Positions 12,278-24,490 of a DNA stretch of 64,000 bases are shown here, one piece after another. The notes below the pieces were generated by a model. It did not search any database. It was not told the DNA's origin and saw nothing but the letters and a program-made list of their open reading frames with translations. Both the position numbers and the translations under genes were made by a program. Every line of letters starts with the position of its first letter. The stretch's first letter is position 1. The stretch covers positions 70,403,190-70,467,189 of the forward strand of contig NC_134097.1 of assembly GCF_000715075.1 (NCBI RefSeq). Reading direction: 5' to 3'. The DNA comes from Nicotiana tabacum (lineage: Eukaryota; Streptophyta; Magnoliopsida; Solanales; Solanaceae).

Positions 12278-12985
12278 ATGAGTCGTGGTAGAGGTAGAGG
12301 CAGAGCATCTAGCTCGAGCGGTCCTCAGAACCGAATTTATGCGTTTGCAGGACGACAGGACCAGGAGTCATTGCCTGATATTGTTTCAGGTATATTATCA
12401 GTCTCCTCATATGATGTATATGCATTGATTGACCCGAGTTCCACCTTATCATATGTTACTTCATTGGTTGTTAGTAAGTTTGGAAATAAACCTAAATTGG
12501 TTAAATCTTTTGAGGTGTCTACAGCTTTTGGGAACTCAGTGATAGCTAAGCGAGTATATAAGGGTTGTATAATAGTAGTTCATAGTCTATCTACCGTAGC
12601 GGACCTAATCGAGTTAGATATGGTAGAATTTGATGTTATAATAGGTATGGATTGGTTGGCTTCTTGTCATGCCAACGTTGATTGTAGATCAAAGATAGTC
12701 CAATTTCAATTTCTAGGGGAGCCTGTTTTGGAGTGGAATGGTAGTATGGCGTCGCTGAGAGGTAGATTTATTTCCTATCTCACAGCAAGGAATATGATCA
12801 TAAAGGGCTGTATTTATTACTTAGTTCGGGTTCAGGATATGGAAGTAGAGTCACTAACAATTCAGTCCATCCCTATGGTTAATGAGTTTCCTGATAAAAT
12901 TCCGGGTCTTCCGCCATAACGAGAAATTGAGTTTGTTATTGACCTACTACCAGATACTCATCCAATATTTATTCCTTCCTATAGA
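12278..12985 (+). pseudogene. Chromovirus aspartic protease region
   Basis: A 213-residue open stretch reads GRQDQESLPDIVSGILSVSS, then YALIDPSSTLSYVTSLV. The active-site Asp codon is at 12,431. The family motif is D-P-G-S/T, so the glycine has become serine here. VEFDVIIGMDWLA, the second conserved protease block of Ty3 elements, follows at about 12,630. The frame stops after IPGLPP, where the sequence reads on as [16 protein letters not shown], leading into RT. The product would cleave the Gag-Pol polyprotein inside the particle. Confidence 0.85.
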
Positions 12986-13705
12986 ATGGCCCTCACGGAG
13001 TTAAAAGAGTTGAAAGAACAACTAAAGGACTTGCTTGAAAAAGGCTTCATCAGACCCAGTACATCACCGTGGGGAGAACCTGTGTTGTTTGTGAGGAAGA
13101 AAGATGGTTCCTTATGGATGTGTATTGATTATAGACAGTTGAATAAGGTGACGATCAAGAATAAGTACCTGCTCCCGAGGATTGATGATTTATTTGATCA
13201 GTTGCAAGGTGCCAAGTGTTTTCCAAAGATAGACTTGAGGTCCGAGTACCATCGTGTAAAGGTTAATGAGGAAGATATTCCGAAAACAGCATTCAGGACC
13301 AGATACGGGCACTTTAATTTCGTGTTATGTCGTTCAGTTTGACCAATGCCCCAATAGTATTCATGGATTTGATGAATTGTGTGTTCATGCCCTTTTTAGA
13401 TTTGTTCGTAATTTTATTTATCAAAGATATATTAGTGTATTCTCGTTCAGAGGCTGAGCATGCAGATCATCTGTGTACTGTGCTCAGAGTTCTACAAAAA
13501 GGGAAGTTGTATGCAAAATTCTCTAAATGTGAATTCTGGTTGAGCTTTGTAGCTTTCCTTGGGCATATCATTTCGGGTGAAGGCATCCGGGTGGAAACAT
13601 AAAAGGTTGAGGTAGTAAAGACTTCACCTAGACCCACAACACCGACGGAGGTTCGTAGCTTTCTCGGTTTGGCAGGCTATTAAAGGAGATTTGTATAGGG
13701 ATTTT
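12986..13705 (+). pseudogene. Chromovirus reverse transcriptase with damaged active site
   Basis: RT blocks are in the expected order: [18 protein letters not shown], then [30 protein letters not shown], and [14 protein letters not shown] frameshift near 13,330 moves to [17 protein letters not shown]. The catalytic F/Y-x-D-D box reads FIKD at 13,417-13,428, so the first metal-binding Asp is replaced by Lys. The thumb region [12 protein letters not shown]...VAFLGHIIS is intact, then a stop follows GEGIRVET. The relic could not polymerise DNA even if its frame were open. Confidence 0.9.
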
Positions 13706-14195
13706 CTTCCATTTCAGCACCTTTGACAAAGTTGACTCAGAAGGGAGCAAAGTTTTAATGGACTGACCCTTGTGAATGGAGTTTCCAGGCATTGAAGGAC
13801 AGATTGACTTCAGCACCGGTTCTAACGCTCCTAGAAGGGACTGATGGTTACATTATCTATTGTAACGCTTCACGCATTGGGTTGGGTTGTGTTCTGATGC
13901 AGCATGGTAAGGTTGTAGCTTATGCTTCTAGACAACTAAGAAAGCACGAGAAGAATTACCCGACCCACAATTTAGAGTTAGATGTAGTTATTCATGCACT
14001 AAAGATGTGGAGGCACTACTTGTATTGTATTCATGTTGATATCTATATGGATCATAAGAGCCTCTAGTATATCTTCAGGCAAAAGGAATTGAATTTATGT
14101 CAAAGAAGATGGTTGGAGCTACTTAAAGACTATGATGTTGATATTTTATACCTTCCATGGAAGGCGAACGTGGTAGCTGACGCCCTCAGCCGTTG
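13706..14195 (+). pseudogene. Chromovirus RNase H
   Basis: Recognisable segments are [19 protein letters not shown], then [19 protein letters not shown]. The active-site block [15 protein letters not shown] follows, where family members have D-A-S; the Asp codon has become Asn at 13,864. Then come [39 protein letters not shown] and [11 protein letters not shown]...VVADALSR. The stop in DHKSL*YIF lies where the copy at 28.55 kb has CAG (SLQHLF). The domain normally degrades the RNA strand of the RNA-DNA hybrid. Confidence 0.88.
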
Positions 14196-15020
14196 ATCGA
14201 TGGGTAGCCTATCATATTTACAGTTAGAGAAGAGGGGAATAACCCATAAGATTCATCAGCTAGCTAGTCTTGGAGTTCGGTTACTAGACTCAGGTGATAT
14301 TAGAATTACAATTCAGGATACAACAACATCCTCGCTAGTAACTGAAGTGAAGGAACGCTAGTACAAGAATCCTGTGTTAGTTAATTATAGAGATACCACC
14401 TCTCAGAAATAGAAGACACAGTTTGAGATTACAGAAGATGGAGTCCTCAAATATCGAGGACGATTATGTGTCCCTAATGTTGTAGGGCTGCATCAGTAGG
14501 TTATGGGGGAAACGCACTATTCTAGTTATTCTATCCATCCAGGAGCAACAAAGATGTATCATGATATTAGGGAAGTATATTGGTGGAACGGAATGAAAAA
14601 GGATGTATCGGAGTTTGTTGCTCAGTGTCCTAACTGTCAGCAAGTTAAGATTGAGCACAGAAACCTGGTGGATTATTGCAGGCTATGGAGATTCCGATTT
14701 GGAAATGGGAAGTAATAAATATGGATTTCATCGTAGGCTACCTCGTACCCAGCGTAAGTTTGATTCGATATGGGTGATTGTTGATAGGCTTACAAAGTCA
14801 GCCTATTTTGTGCCCATTAGAACTACATATTCCTCAAAGGATTATGCAAGGCTTTATATTAAGGAGATAGTACGACTGCATGGTGTCCCTGTATCTATTA
14901 TCTTGGATAGTGGAGCTCAATTTACATTTAACTTCTAGAGGTCCTTCCAAAAAGGATTAAGGACTCAAGTAAGTCGTAGTACAACATTTTATCCCCAGAA
15001 AAACAAACAGGCTAAGTGGT
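14196..15020 (+). pseudogene. Chromovirus integrase, 3'-truncated
   Basis: The zinc-binding N-terminus is readable: [17 protein letters not shown] and [14 protein letters not shown]. After a frameshift near 14,690-14,740 the catalytic core reads [20 protein letters not shown], then EIVRLHGVPVSIILDSGAQF. Asp residues are present, but the expected N/D-G-Q-A-E segment reads NKQAKW, so the catalytic Glu has become Lys. Homology stops at about 15,020, where an unrelated LTR begins. The integrase C-terminus, chromodomain and 3' LTR are lost. VKER*YKNP has TAG where the relative at 28.85 kb has CAG. Confidence 0.88.
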
Positions 15021-16527
15021 AGTTTGATGAACTAATTATATGGTGATGAGATATAGAGATTTATGCCTATAAGGTGTTTGATAATATGCCTAAATGGCTT
15101 AAGTATGGAATTTGTTACTAATATTGGTTCCATTGGATGTTACTATTGTAGATTGAAGGTTCTTAGTATTGTGAATCATTTTAGTAGCAGTAAGGGGCTA
15201 AATTGAGTTATGTGAGGCTAACTCTCTTTACGTTTGGGAATGTCTGTAATTCTCCCTACGTCCCATTCATTATGACCATTACTAGTTTCCTCAGAATTAT
15301 GACTTAGTTCCATGAATATTCGTAGAACTTCTATTCTCTTGCTTCGTAACTCGTTCATGACTTTAATTCTGAACGTTGTGAAATCAGTGCGTAATCAATA
15401 TAGACTTGGATTTGATGCCCATGAGGCTCAGTCTGGATTACTCAGCATGTCATAAACAGTTGAAGTTTCAATATTCATAATCAGTTCATGAATACATGTC
15501 TCAGTCTAGCTTTACTCAACATTCAAGTATCATGTAACTCAGTATGGTTCAGTATTTCAGCATCATGTATTTCAGTATGATTCTCAGTTCTTGAATATTG
15601 AACACCTATATTTGGGCTTGAGGCCGTAGTTTATGCTTTATCCATACTTGGGCCTGAGGCCGTAGTTTATGCTTTATGCATGTTTGGGCATGAGGCCGTG
15701 GTTTATGCTTTATGTATTTTTGGGCCTGAGGCGGTAGTTCTGTATACATATACTTAGGCATGAGGCCGTTGTTTGTGCACATATATATTGGGCCCGAGGG
15801 CGTAGCTTATTCAGATAAATAGGTTGTTCATCATTCAGAAGAGAGAGTATTCATACCTTACTTCCTTTGTTTAGTTCAATTATTAGTTATCATTTCAGTT
15901 ATCAGTTCAGTTATCAGTTATCAGTAATTAGTAATTATTTCAGTTTCAGTTTCAATAGTTATCATTTTAGTTATCAATTATCAATTCTCAGTTATCAGCT
16001 TAGTTTCAATTTTAGCATTTATAATTCTTTTTTTCAGTTGCTTTACATAACAATGCAATTCAAATATACTAATGTCCCTTTTTTTTCGGGGCCTACATCT
16101 CACGATGCAGGTATTGATTTACAAGTTGACGATTTAGGGCTCTAGGATTCTTGTACCGGCTATTTGGTTATACACAGTTCTTTCCGGGCATTATCATTAC
16201 TTTACAGTCTTTCAGTATTTACAAACAATCAGTGTTTTCGGTACTCTAATAGAAGCTTTATAGACTAGATTAACAGTTAGACAGAGTCACAAGCTTTTTG
16301 TGTTAAGCAATGTTAGCTACAGACATGTTCCAGACTTGCATTAGTATTTCCACGTTTTGATTTTTATCATTCAGACTTTCAGTATATCAGCATGTGTTAG
16401 TTTATCTTTCGCATTTACTATGTTATGATATCACATGTTGATTCAGCCAGCCAGTTGGTTCGCTCGGTCACATGTAGTCAGGCACCAAGTCTCGTGTTAC
16501 ATCCAGGCCTAGGTTCAGGACGTGACA
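15021..16527 (+). mobile_element. LTR fragment of a different retrotransposon
   Basis: The segment ends GGTTCAGGACGTGACA at 16,527, a typical gypsy LTR end. It has no similarity to the LTRs at 4.5 or 9.7 kb. It holds a tandem array (15,612-15,812) and an AT-rich TTATCAGT-like run (about 15,870-16,025). The left edge is a breakpoint with truncated integrase, so the LTR start is missing. No internal region of this element is present on the right. Confidence 0.6.
15612..15812 (+). repeat. 34-36-bp tandem repeat in LTR
   Basis: Six imperfect copies begin TTGGGCCTGAGGCCGTAG and contain TTTATGCTTTATGCAT. The first three units are 36 bp and nearly identical; later ones are 34 bp and more diverged. 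Confidence 0.85.
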
Positions 16528-16890
16528 TAAATTAACCTATTAGGTGCAACGTAAAATATTTAAAATGCATGACAACTCATAATGAATTCATTTGTAAAAT
16601 CAAGGCAACACTCAATATAGACAACGATTAATCAAATAGAAAAACAAACATATGGTACCTCGTGCCTATACCAAATCCGAACAGCCACCCATATCATTCT
16701 GCCATGATAAAGACAATATCCTGCCTTGTCGCACACGCCTAACAAAATAACAATATCCTGCCTTGTCGCTTATGTTTAACAATATCTTACCGTGTCGCTC
16801 TCGCCTAACAAAATAATAATATCTCGCCTTGTCGCTCATGTTGAACAATATTTACCCATCACAACAACAACATCATCAATCACATGTACT
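16528..16890 (-). mobile_element. Gypsy LTR fragment, homologous to 57.8-58.2 kb
   Basis: This piece matches 57,820-58,200 along its length. Shared landmarks are AAAATGCA..ACAACTC, GCAAAATCAAGGCAACAC, and repeated units of AACAATATCCYGCCTTGTCGC with intervening GCCTAACAAAATAA. Orientation is inferred from the LTR style. Neither LTR end is inside the fragment. The two copies show the same LTR family was deposited twice in the window. Confidence 0.6.
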
Positions 16891-18214
16891 TAAAGGCTCA
16901 CTTGAGTGCAAAGGTTGATGCGTCTAATGCCCAACAAAATACTTATGAGTTTGTGAAGTAGAAAAGGAGCTTCTATGCCAAATTGACGAGCTAAAATTGG
17001 CAAATCAATCATTCGACCATATTCTTGTTTGTTATGCCAATGTGGAGAAAAGTTCATTAGGGTCATGTGAAAAGTACATAATACTTCACTTAAAGACTCT
17101 AGTGCATGTACATATAAAGATGTAATAGTAATACAATTCTAGAGTTGGGCGTATTGGTCCTCATTCCATACATTTTTCAAAATTGTGTTTGGATGATGAC
17201 ATGGAAATCGAGTCATCCGAGCCTTTGAAAGAGTCAATGGACAAGGGACGGGGTGCTTATATTCTGGAATTTGCGGTGCCGGAAAGATAGACCTACATAC
17301 CTCATCTAAGGAAATGCAAAATACTACATTGGTTACTTGGCCCAATTAGATTTGTACCTCCACTCCGAGAGTATAACAGAAAGCCTGGAGCCAAATTAGG
17401 AGTTTAATTCTTATGTTTAAGACGGAGGCAAAAAGTGGATCATGTCGGGTCGCAGCTATAAACTTGGCGCTTGTTGGGAGTTAACCCAGCTTTACTGGTT
17501 TCTTTTATTTTTGATTATCTTTTTATTATAATATTCTTTTTGTAGTGTTATTTTGTTTTGTAGAAATATGAACATAGGAAGCAAGGCCATAAGATGTACA
17601 AAAGCGAGCCAGATAGTTAGAACTAAGTGTGGAGTACACGCACAAAAGATCATACTTGGGAGAAGTATGAGTACCCCATAATCGTGATTGCTTCGGCCTA
17701 TGGCATTTCTAGGAGTTTCTTGCTCACCCTCATTATTTTTTGCTTTATTTGTTCATTGGGGGACACTGCACTCGTTTAAATGTGGGTGGGAGAATTTCTC
17801 TAGATAATTAGTAGTAATATGTTAGTAAAAAAAATATTTTAATTTTAGCTTCTTATTTTATATTTGCAGTAGTATAGTATTTTAGTAGTTATTTTAGTAG
17901 CTTAATTCATTTAAAAAAATCAAAAATCAAAAAAAATAAAAAAAAAACAAAAAAAATTGGACTTTTTCTGACAATAGATCTCCTAGGCAGCTTCTTGAGG
18001 GAATAAAGTCTAACAAAAAACACAAAAATAGAAAAATTCAAAAACATGCCTTCTAGTGTTCTTTAAGTAGTAATAATTCCCTGTGATATTTTTGTGCTTC
18101 GGTCCTTTTCCATGGGATGTAGCTTGAACCGGGTAGTAGTTTTTATTTTTTTATAGTAGATTAGGATGTAGGAAATAAATGGAGGAAGAATGATGAGTTT
18201 CCTAGGCACCTTTG
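16891..18214 (+). mobile_element. Athila-like 3' region, left part
   Basis: Non-coding DNA contains GGCGCTTGTTGGGAGTTAACCCAG at 17,468-17,491. This recalls the GCTTGTTGGGAGGCAACCCA block found downstream of the last gene in plant Athila-type elements. It is followed by AATGTGGGTGGGAG-type sequence near 17,780. Any coding traces before it are too decayed to name. The sequence continues across the solo LTR into 20,524 onward. The Athila assignment is inference from these motifs. Confidence 0.5.
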
Positions 18215-20523
18215 TGTCACGACCCTCGGGCTACATCATATCACTCACACTGGATACCCGCGCTCACTGGGGGGTATACAGACTCCAAGAGGGGCTCCTT
18301 ACAGCCCAAGCGAAATAACAAGCTATCTCATGGCATAATCAAACAGGCACTTAGCCTCATAACAACAAGCCACCTCGTGGAATAAATCCATTAGGCCCTC
18401 GGTCTCACAATATCATGAATCAATAACAACCTGTTGCGGCGTGCATCCCGATCCCATAATATCCTCACAACACAAGCCCTCGGCCTCACTTCGTTAGAAA
18501 TCTCTCAAGCCACTCGGGCAACAGTAAAACATGATACTCAGCCCAAAATATCATTTAAAATATCAAAAACAAGTAAATATGGTTGAGTTATGAAAACATC
18601 ATAATACAACATGACTGAGTACAAATATGAAGTCAAAACAGTGAGGAATGGTAGTAAAAATCCCCTAAGGGTCCAAAACAGTTGGCACAAAACCCAAATA
18701 TGGCATTCAGCCCAAAACATGGTAATAATTGCCAAAACACAATGATATCAAATAGTTTTCAATCAAATACGCGGTTTAACAGTCATACGGGACGGACTAA
18801 GTCACAATCGCCAACGGTGCAGGATCCCACACTTGTCATCTAGCGTGTGCGTCACCTCAAAGTAGCACAACGATGTAAAATTCGGGGTTTCATACCCTCA
18901 GGATAAACATTTACAATCATTACTTACCTCAAATCAGTCCAAACTCTAGCCTGCGATGCCTTTGTCTCTCGAATCGGTCTCCAAATGCTCCAATTCTAAC
19001 CAAAATAAGTATATTATCATCAACATATGCTAAAGGAAAAAAACCCAAGCGAAAATTATCAAATTACATTAACAATCCCGAAATTGGCCAAACCCGACCC
19101 CCGGGCCCACGTCACGAAATCCGATGAAAATCACAAAATCCGACAACCCATTCAACTACGAGTCCAACCATACCAAAATTACTAAATGTCGATAACAATT
19201 CGGCCTACAAATCTTCAAATCTTATTTTCAAATCCCTAGGTCCAAATCCCCAATTTACACCTCAAAAACATTTAATCTAGTCGGACTATTCGATGATAAT
19301 TTAATATTATGGAGTAGAAATAGTCACAAGTGACTTACCTCAAGATTTCCCATGACTTCTCGCTCAAATATCGCCCCAAGCCGCGTTCTTTTCGTCCAAA
19401 AATGTGGAATGAGCTAAACAAAACAAGACAGCTCAATAAAACACAATTCAGGTTGCTAAAAGCCCCATTCCTCTCGCTAAAAGTACCAAATCTAGTCGCT
19501 AAAGGTGCGTACCAGATCCTGTTGTACCAACAATATTTATTTTCACCGAAAAGGCTCTAACTCCACCATACGAACTCGGAATTCGATGATTCTTGTTCCT
19601 ATGAGTCACAAATAATAATTCGAACATTGCCCTTCAATCTAAACTCAATTCTAAGCTTATTTGCTCAGTGTGATACCCATTTCGCTCGTTAAACAATTAA
19701 CTCATGTTTCGCTTCAAAAACCCAATCGCGACTTGATAAAATTAGACCAAACTTTCCAGATCACTCCTATAATTCATTATCACAATTATGGAAGTTTTGA
19801 AATCAAATTTCGATCTCTATAACTAAAAATGGACCTTTGGATCATTACATGCTTATGCTTAAAACGGCAAAAATCTTCCAAAAACTCTTCCGAAACTTAT
19901 CCGAGCCTCATGGGACCCCGACCAAACATGCCAACACACCCCATAACACCACTCAAACTTTTTCCAACCTTCAGAATGCTCAAACCAATATCAAAACTTT
20001 AAATCACCCTCGGATTCAAGCCTAAGAATTCCAAAACTTCCGAATTTCGAATTCAATCAAAAAGTCTATCAACCCTCGTCCGAATGACCTGAAATTGTGC
20101 ACACACCTCAAAAATAACACAACAGACCTACTCCAACTTTCGGAATTCCATTCCGACCCTATATCAAAATCTCACCTATCAACCGGAAAATGCCAAAATT
20201 CCAATTTCGCCAATTCAAGCCTGAATCAACTCCGGACCTCCAAAACCTATTTCGGACGTGCTCCCAAGTCCAAAATCGCCTAACGGAGCTAATCAAATCA
20301 TACAAATCAAAATCCGAGATCGAATAATAAAAAGTCAAAACTTGGTCAAACCTTTCAAATTTTAAGCTTCAAACTGAGAAATGTTCTTCCATATCCATTC
20401 CGATTATCCTGAAAACCAAAACTGACGATTTATATAGGTCATAATACATCATACATGGCTAGTCATTCCTGAGAACTGGCGAGCAAAGTGAAAATTCTCA
20501 AAACGACCGATCGGGTCGTTACA
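18215..20523 (-). mobile_element. Solo LTR of a chromovirus-type element, with target duplication
   Basis: On the minus strand it starts TGTAACGACCCGATCGGTCG at 20,523 and ends AGGGTCGTGACA at 18,215. These are the same end signatures as the 2.7-kb LTR at 22,480, although the length is 2,309 bp. It is flanked by exact 5-bp copies CTTTG (18,210-18,214 and 20,524-20,528). There is no internal region. The structure is the expected product of recombination between the two LTRs of one insertion. Confidence 0.9.
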
Positions 20524-21905
20524 CTTTGACTTGGTTGATAGTAGCATATTTAGGCTTTGTCATGTGCAGTATCTTCTCTATGTGTTGAAATTGTTCGTAA
20601 TACCTTGATAAATTGGATAGCATATTTTGTGACACCTATGTCTCATTTTCTTGACTTGCGTTTACTTTGTGCTAAATTTTTAACATCTCGTGGCTCCGTG
20701 AATTTGGAATGGGACCGTCCTTAATATGTTATGTGCCATGTGTGGTGACATTTTTGTGTAGCCATGTATTGTAATTAATACTAGAACTTGTCCATCATGT
20801 GAATTGAAGCAAAATTTTAGGTGATGCTCGGTTTGAAAAATATTTTAGGCTTTATTTGATCTTTTTAAGCTTATTGTTTGTCATAAATAAAATTATCCGT
20901 ACTTAACCCTTTTGAGCCTATAGACTTTTATTTGGAACCCACATTTCAAGTCCATTCCCTATTGTTCTTAACTGACAATGCGTTAAACCTTTTACCTCTT
21001 AAGGCACTTAGCATGTAAAATGAGCACTAGAAGAAGTAAGGACGGAACTTGGGTGGCTTTTGAGCGGAACCAATGAAAGAGAAAAAAAGGTGCACATGTG
21101 TTGTAAAAGATACACCACTAGCGTAAATTATAGGAAAAAAATTATTGTTGAAAAAAACGAAAAGAAAAAAGAGTGAAAGTGGCATGTTGTCCTTGCTAGC
21201 GGGTATAAATTAAAGTAGCGCTTGAAGAAAGATGGAACGTTGGGCTGGTGCGATTTTGTTTGTGGAATTGAAGTTGGGTTGAAGAATAAACGCTTAAAGT
21301 TAATTGTGTGATGTGTTAAAGTTCCTAGGAAGGTCACTATTCCTAAATATATCCTACACATCCCTTAGCCTACGTTACAACCATGATAATGTCCTGTGCA
21401 ATTTTAAATCCAGCAAGCCTACATTAGTAGAAGTTTACATAATGGGCAAGCCTATGGTACAATTTCTATGCATTTGACTTCTTTGTGAGAGGGAGATTTC
21501 TTTGATATATGTCAGTTTTTAACTTATATTTGAGCATGAGATTCGAATGTGTGGATTCTACTTACTCTCCTTGATTTTGTGTAAGGGCACATGGTTTCGC
21601 TATGGATTAGTTACATTATTAGATTTTTGTATGATGTTGAGGGTTCAAGCCATGAGTGCATTGTGATATTGAGTAGGTTTTGAGGCTTAGATAGTTATGT
21701 GCATGTTGTCTTTGTTTTGAATAATTGTGAAGTATGGCATTAGTAAATGGGAGAGTATTTTGAATGCATATGCTAGAATTTAATTATTTCTACCAACCAA
21801 AGTCATTGGTTTAGTGTGCTTCGAACATGTTAAGTATAAAGTGCTCCAAGATAGTGTAAATTGTTAGCTGGCTTAAGGACGAGCAATGCTTAAGTGTGGC
21901 AGAGA
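20524..21905 (+). mobile_element. Athila-like 3' region, right part
   Basis: This continues the sequence interrupted by the solo LTR. It is non-coding, with segments such as GAGCGGAACCAATGAAAGAG (about 21,063) and GGACGAGCAATGCTTAAGTG before GTGGCAGAGA at 21,896-21,905. The last stretch is the usual position and style of the Athila polypurine tract. Short frames here have no recognisable domains. Confidence 0.5.
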
Positions 21906-22479
21906 TGTTTATCTATAAATATATATATTTGTAGAGCATTGCTTACCTTATATTTAGAGTGTTTTAATGATTAATTGTGCGACATTTGAGCTTAATTAAG
22001 TTATTTTTATGTGTAAGACTATTGGAATGTATAAAGAAATGAAAGTTTCACAAAAAGATATTGAAGACATAAAAAAGGCACAAAAAGGAGAAATTCGGAG
22101 GAAGGTGAAGGCACCTGGCCCTGCTTGGCTTAAGGCAAGCTCAACCTGGCCTTACAGCAGGCCTCGCCTAGCTTGTGGCGTACTACAGACCATGCCTCAC
22201 CTGGCTTAAGGCCTGATCCCCCAATCCGCAAATAAATTATTTTCTGCTCAGTATTGGACTTGGAGACTTCGACCCTAGCCTATAAATATTCCCTAAACAT
22301 GTCTATAAAAAGGGTGTTGGACGTTTTTGAGAGGGTAATTCGACCAAGGGAAAGCACGAGCCACTGTGGAGGCTGGAATTCACCAAATTTTATCTTTCTT
22401 CAGCCAAACTAAATAATTTTTATGTTTCTTTGGATGATATACTGTTTGGCTACCATGCCGATGTGGAGCTAAACTTTAC
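21906..22479 (+). mobile_element. Partial Athila-like 3' LTR, interrupted
   Basis: The putative start is TGTTTATCTATAAAT at 21,906, directly after the purine-rich stretch. Two TATA-like boxes (CCTATAAATA at about 22,281 and CTATAAAAAGGG at about 22,302) fit an LTR promoter. The LTR is cut at 22,479 by the insertion of the chromovirus LTR; its other half is not found in the window. A 66-residue frame at 22,009-22,209 is not considered coding. Confidence 0.5.
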
Positions 22480-23164
22480 TGTGATGACCCAGCCGGTGGT
22501 ATTAAGAATTAACGCCCTGATCCCCTATTAACTGCTTTTACCAAGTTTATTTCTGCTAATGTGAGTTGCCGGGATGTTTGGTTTTGAATTTCAGTGAGTT
22601 TCGGGACACTTAGTACCTAAATGAGAGCTTAAGGGTTGGAAAGTTGACCGTAGTCGGAACAGTGTGAAGACGACCTCGAAATGGAAATCTGATGGTTCTG
22701 TTTAGCTCCGTTGGGTGATTTCGAGGTTAGGAGCATGTCGGAATTGTGTTTTGGAGGTCCATAACTAATTTAGGCTTGAAATGCCGAAGGTAGAAATTTT
22801 GAAGTTTCAGGTTCGATAGCGAGATTTTGATCGAAGGGTCAGAATGGAATTCCAAGAGTTGCAGTTGTTTCGTTATGTCATTTGGGATATGTGTGAAACA
22901 TTTCAGGTCATTCGGATGTGTTTTGGTTGGGTTTTTGATCGAAAACATAATTCAGAAGATTTTTGAAACTTAGGCTTGAATCCAATGTGTTTTTGTTGTT
23001 TTGATGGTGTTTGAAGTGTTTTGAAGATCTGAACAAGTTTGAATAAGGTTTTAGGTTATGTTGATGCCCTTGGTTGAGGTTCCGGGGGCCTCAGGATGAA
23101 TTCGGATCGTTAACGAAGAAAGTTTTGGAGTTGAAGTCGTGCAGCAGCTGGCCTTCTGGCATTT

Positions 23165-23390
23165 TCACATATGCGGTTTAGGGACCGCAGATGCGGAGCC
23201 ACAGAAGCGAAATTTGGCCATATCTCAAGGAACCACAGATGCGGTATATTTTCTGCAGAAGCGGTATCGCACCTACGGGTAAAGGGCTGCAGATGCAGAA
23301 TTTGGCCTTATGTGGGAAGTCGCAGATGCGACATTTGTTCTGCAGAAGCAGGACCGTACATGTGGTCCTAGAACCGCAGATGCGGAAACT
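23165..23390. repeat. Clustered GCAGATGCGG / CAGAAGCGG motifs in LTR
   Basis: At least eight near-copies of GCAGATGCGG or GCAGAAGCGG occur within about 225 bp. CGCATCTGCGG-like reverse complements occur in the other LTR copies. The same block recurs at about 30,990-31,175 and, on the minus strand, at about 2,470-2,790. Confidence 0.8.
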
Positions 23391-24304
23391 GCTGAGCATT
23401 ATTTTAAAAAGGGGTTCCGCGACTTGGGAGTTTATTTCCACCATTCCTAATCGTTTTTGAACCTTTTGAGAGCGATTTTTGAGGAAAAAAGGAGAATCGC
23501 TTGGAGGTAACATCCTTGACTTCATAACTTGTTTTTATGTGATTAAAAGACCTAATTAGTGGTGAAAAATTTGGGGAAAATGGGTAATTAGGGCTTGAGT
23601 TAAAGAGATCTTTAAAAGAGGATTTGAGGGGTTATTTGGACTCCGATTTCAGGTGTTCTTGTTATGTATAAACTCGTGAGAGTACGAGGTTTCTTGAAAT
23701 GTAAATTTCACACGATTTTGAGACGTGGGCCTGAGGGGCGTTTTGGTCATTTTACATAATTTCGCGTATTAGCTTAGACTTTAATTGTAGAATCAGTTAT
23801 TTGAGCTGTTAATTACAATATGCAATTGAATTGAATAGATTTAGGTCATTTGGAGTCGGATACTCGTGCCAAAAGTGTGGTTTCGAATTGATTTTGAGCT
23901 GGTTCAATGTAAGTGGCTTGTCTAACCTTGTGTGGGGGAACTTCCCCTTAGGATATGATATTTGATAGATGAAATGCCATGTACATGATGTGACGAGTGC
24001 ATACTTGAGCTAATTGTTAAAAATCCGATTTTACTTTAAGTATTTAAACTGAGTTCCTTTCTTACCTGTCTTTATTCTACTTGCAAACTTAGCCTGTGTT
24101 AGTTTAGAAAAGCATGCTTAGTTGACTTAATTGCCTATTTGCTTAAACTGCCTTAATTGTGTTACGTGAAGCATGTTAGGCTAGAATTAACTATTTGCTT
24201 GTTACTAACTTAATATTTATTTTGATATTCTTGAGCTGATGCTGTGTGTTTTAATTTGGGACTACAGGACGGCATCCCGGAAAACCCCTGCACGTATTTA
24301 TGAT

Positions 24305-24490
24305 CTGGACTGAGGTGCGGGATACCAAAAGATCCCTAATGTACATATTAAGGATACCAAGAGATCCTTGGGATACCAAGAGATCCCTGACATATATATT
24401 GGGGATACCAAGAGATCCTCGGGATACCAAGAGATCCGTAGTGGATTTATTGAGGATACCAAGAGATCCTTGGGATACCAAGAGATACCT
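24305..24490 (+). repeat. GATACCAAGAGATCC tandem repeats
   Basis: Short units GGGATACCAAGAGATCC recur about eight times. They are partly organised as pairs separated by CTGACATATATATTG-like spacers, giving a longer period of about 60-65 bp. The 3' LTR copy is shortened at 32,095-32,163, where the breakpoint falls inside the array. Confidence 0.8.

Noticed and set aside
22009..22209. 66-residue frame in the Athila-like LTR
   Set aside because: It sits between LTR start and TATA boxes, with no similarity to Athila gag or env-like proteins.
23178..23525. 115-residue minus-strand frame with many Cys residues
   Set aside because: It overlaps the GCAGATGCGG motif cluster inside an LTR and is not maintained in the other LTR copies.
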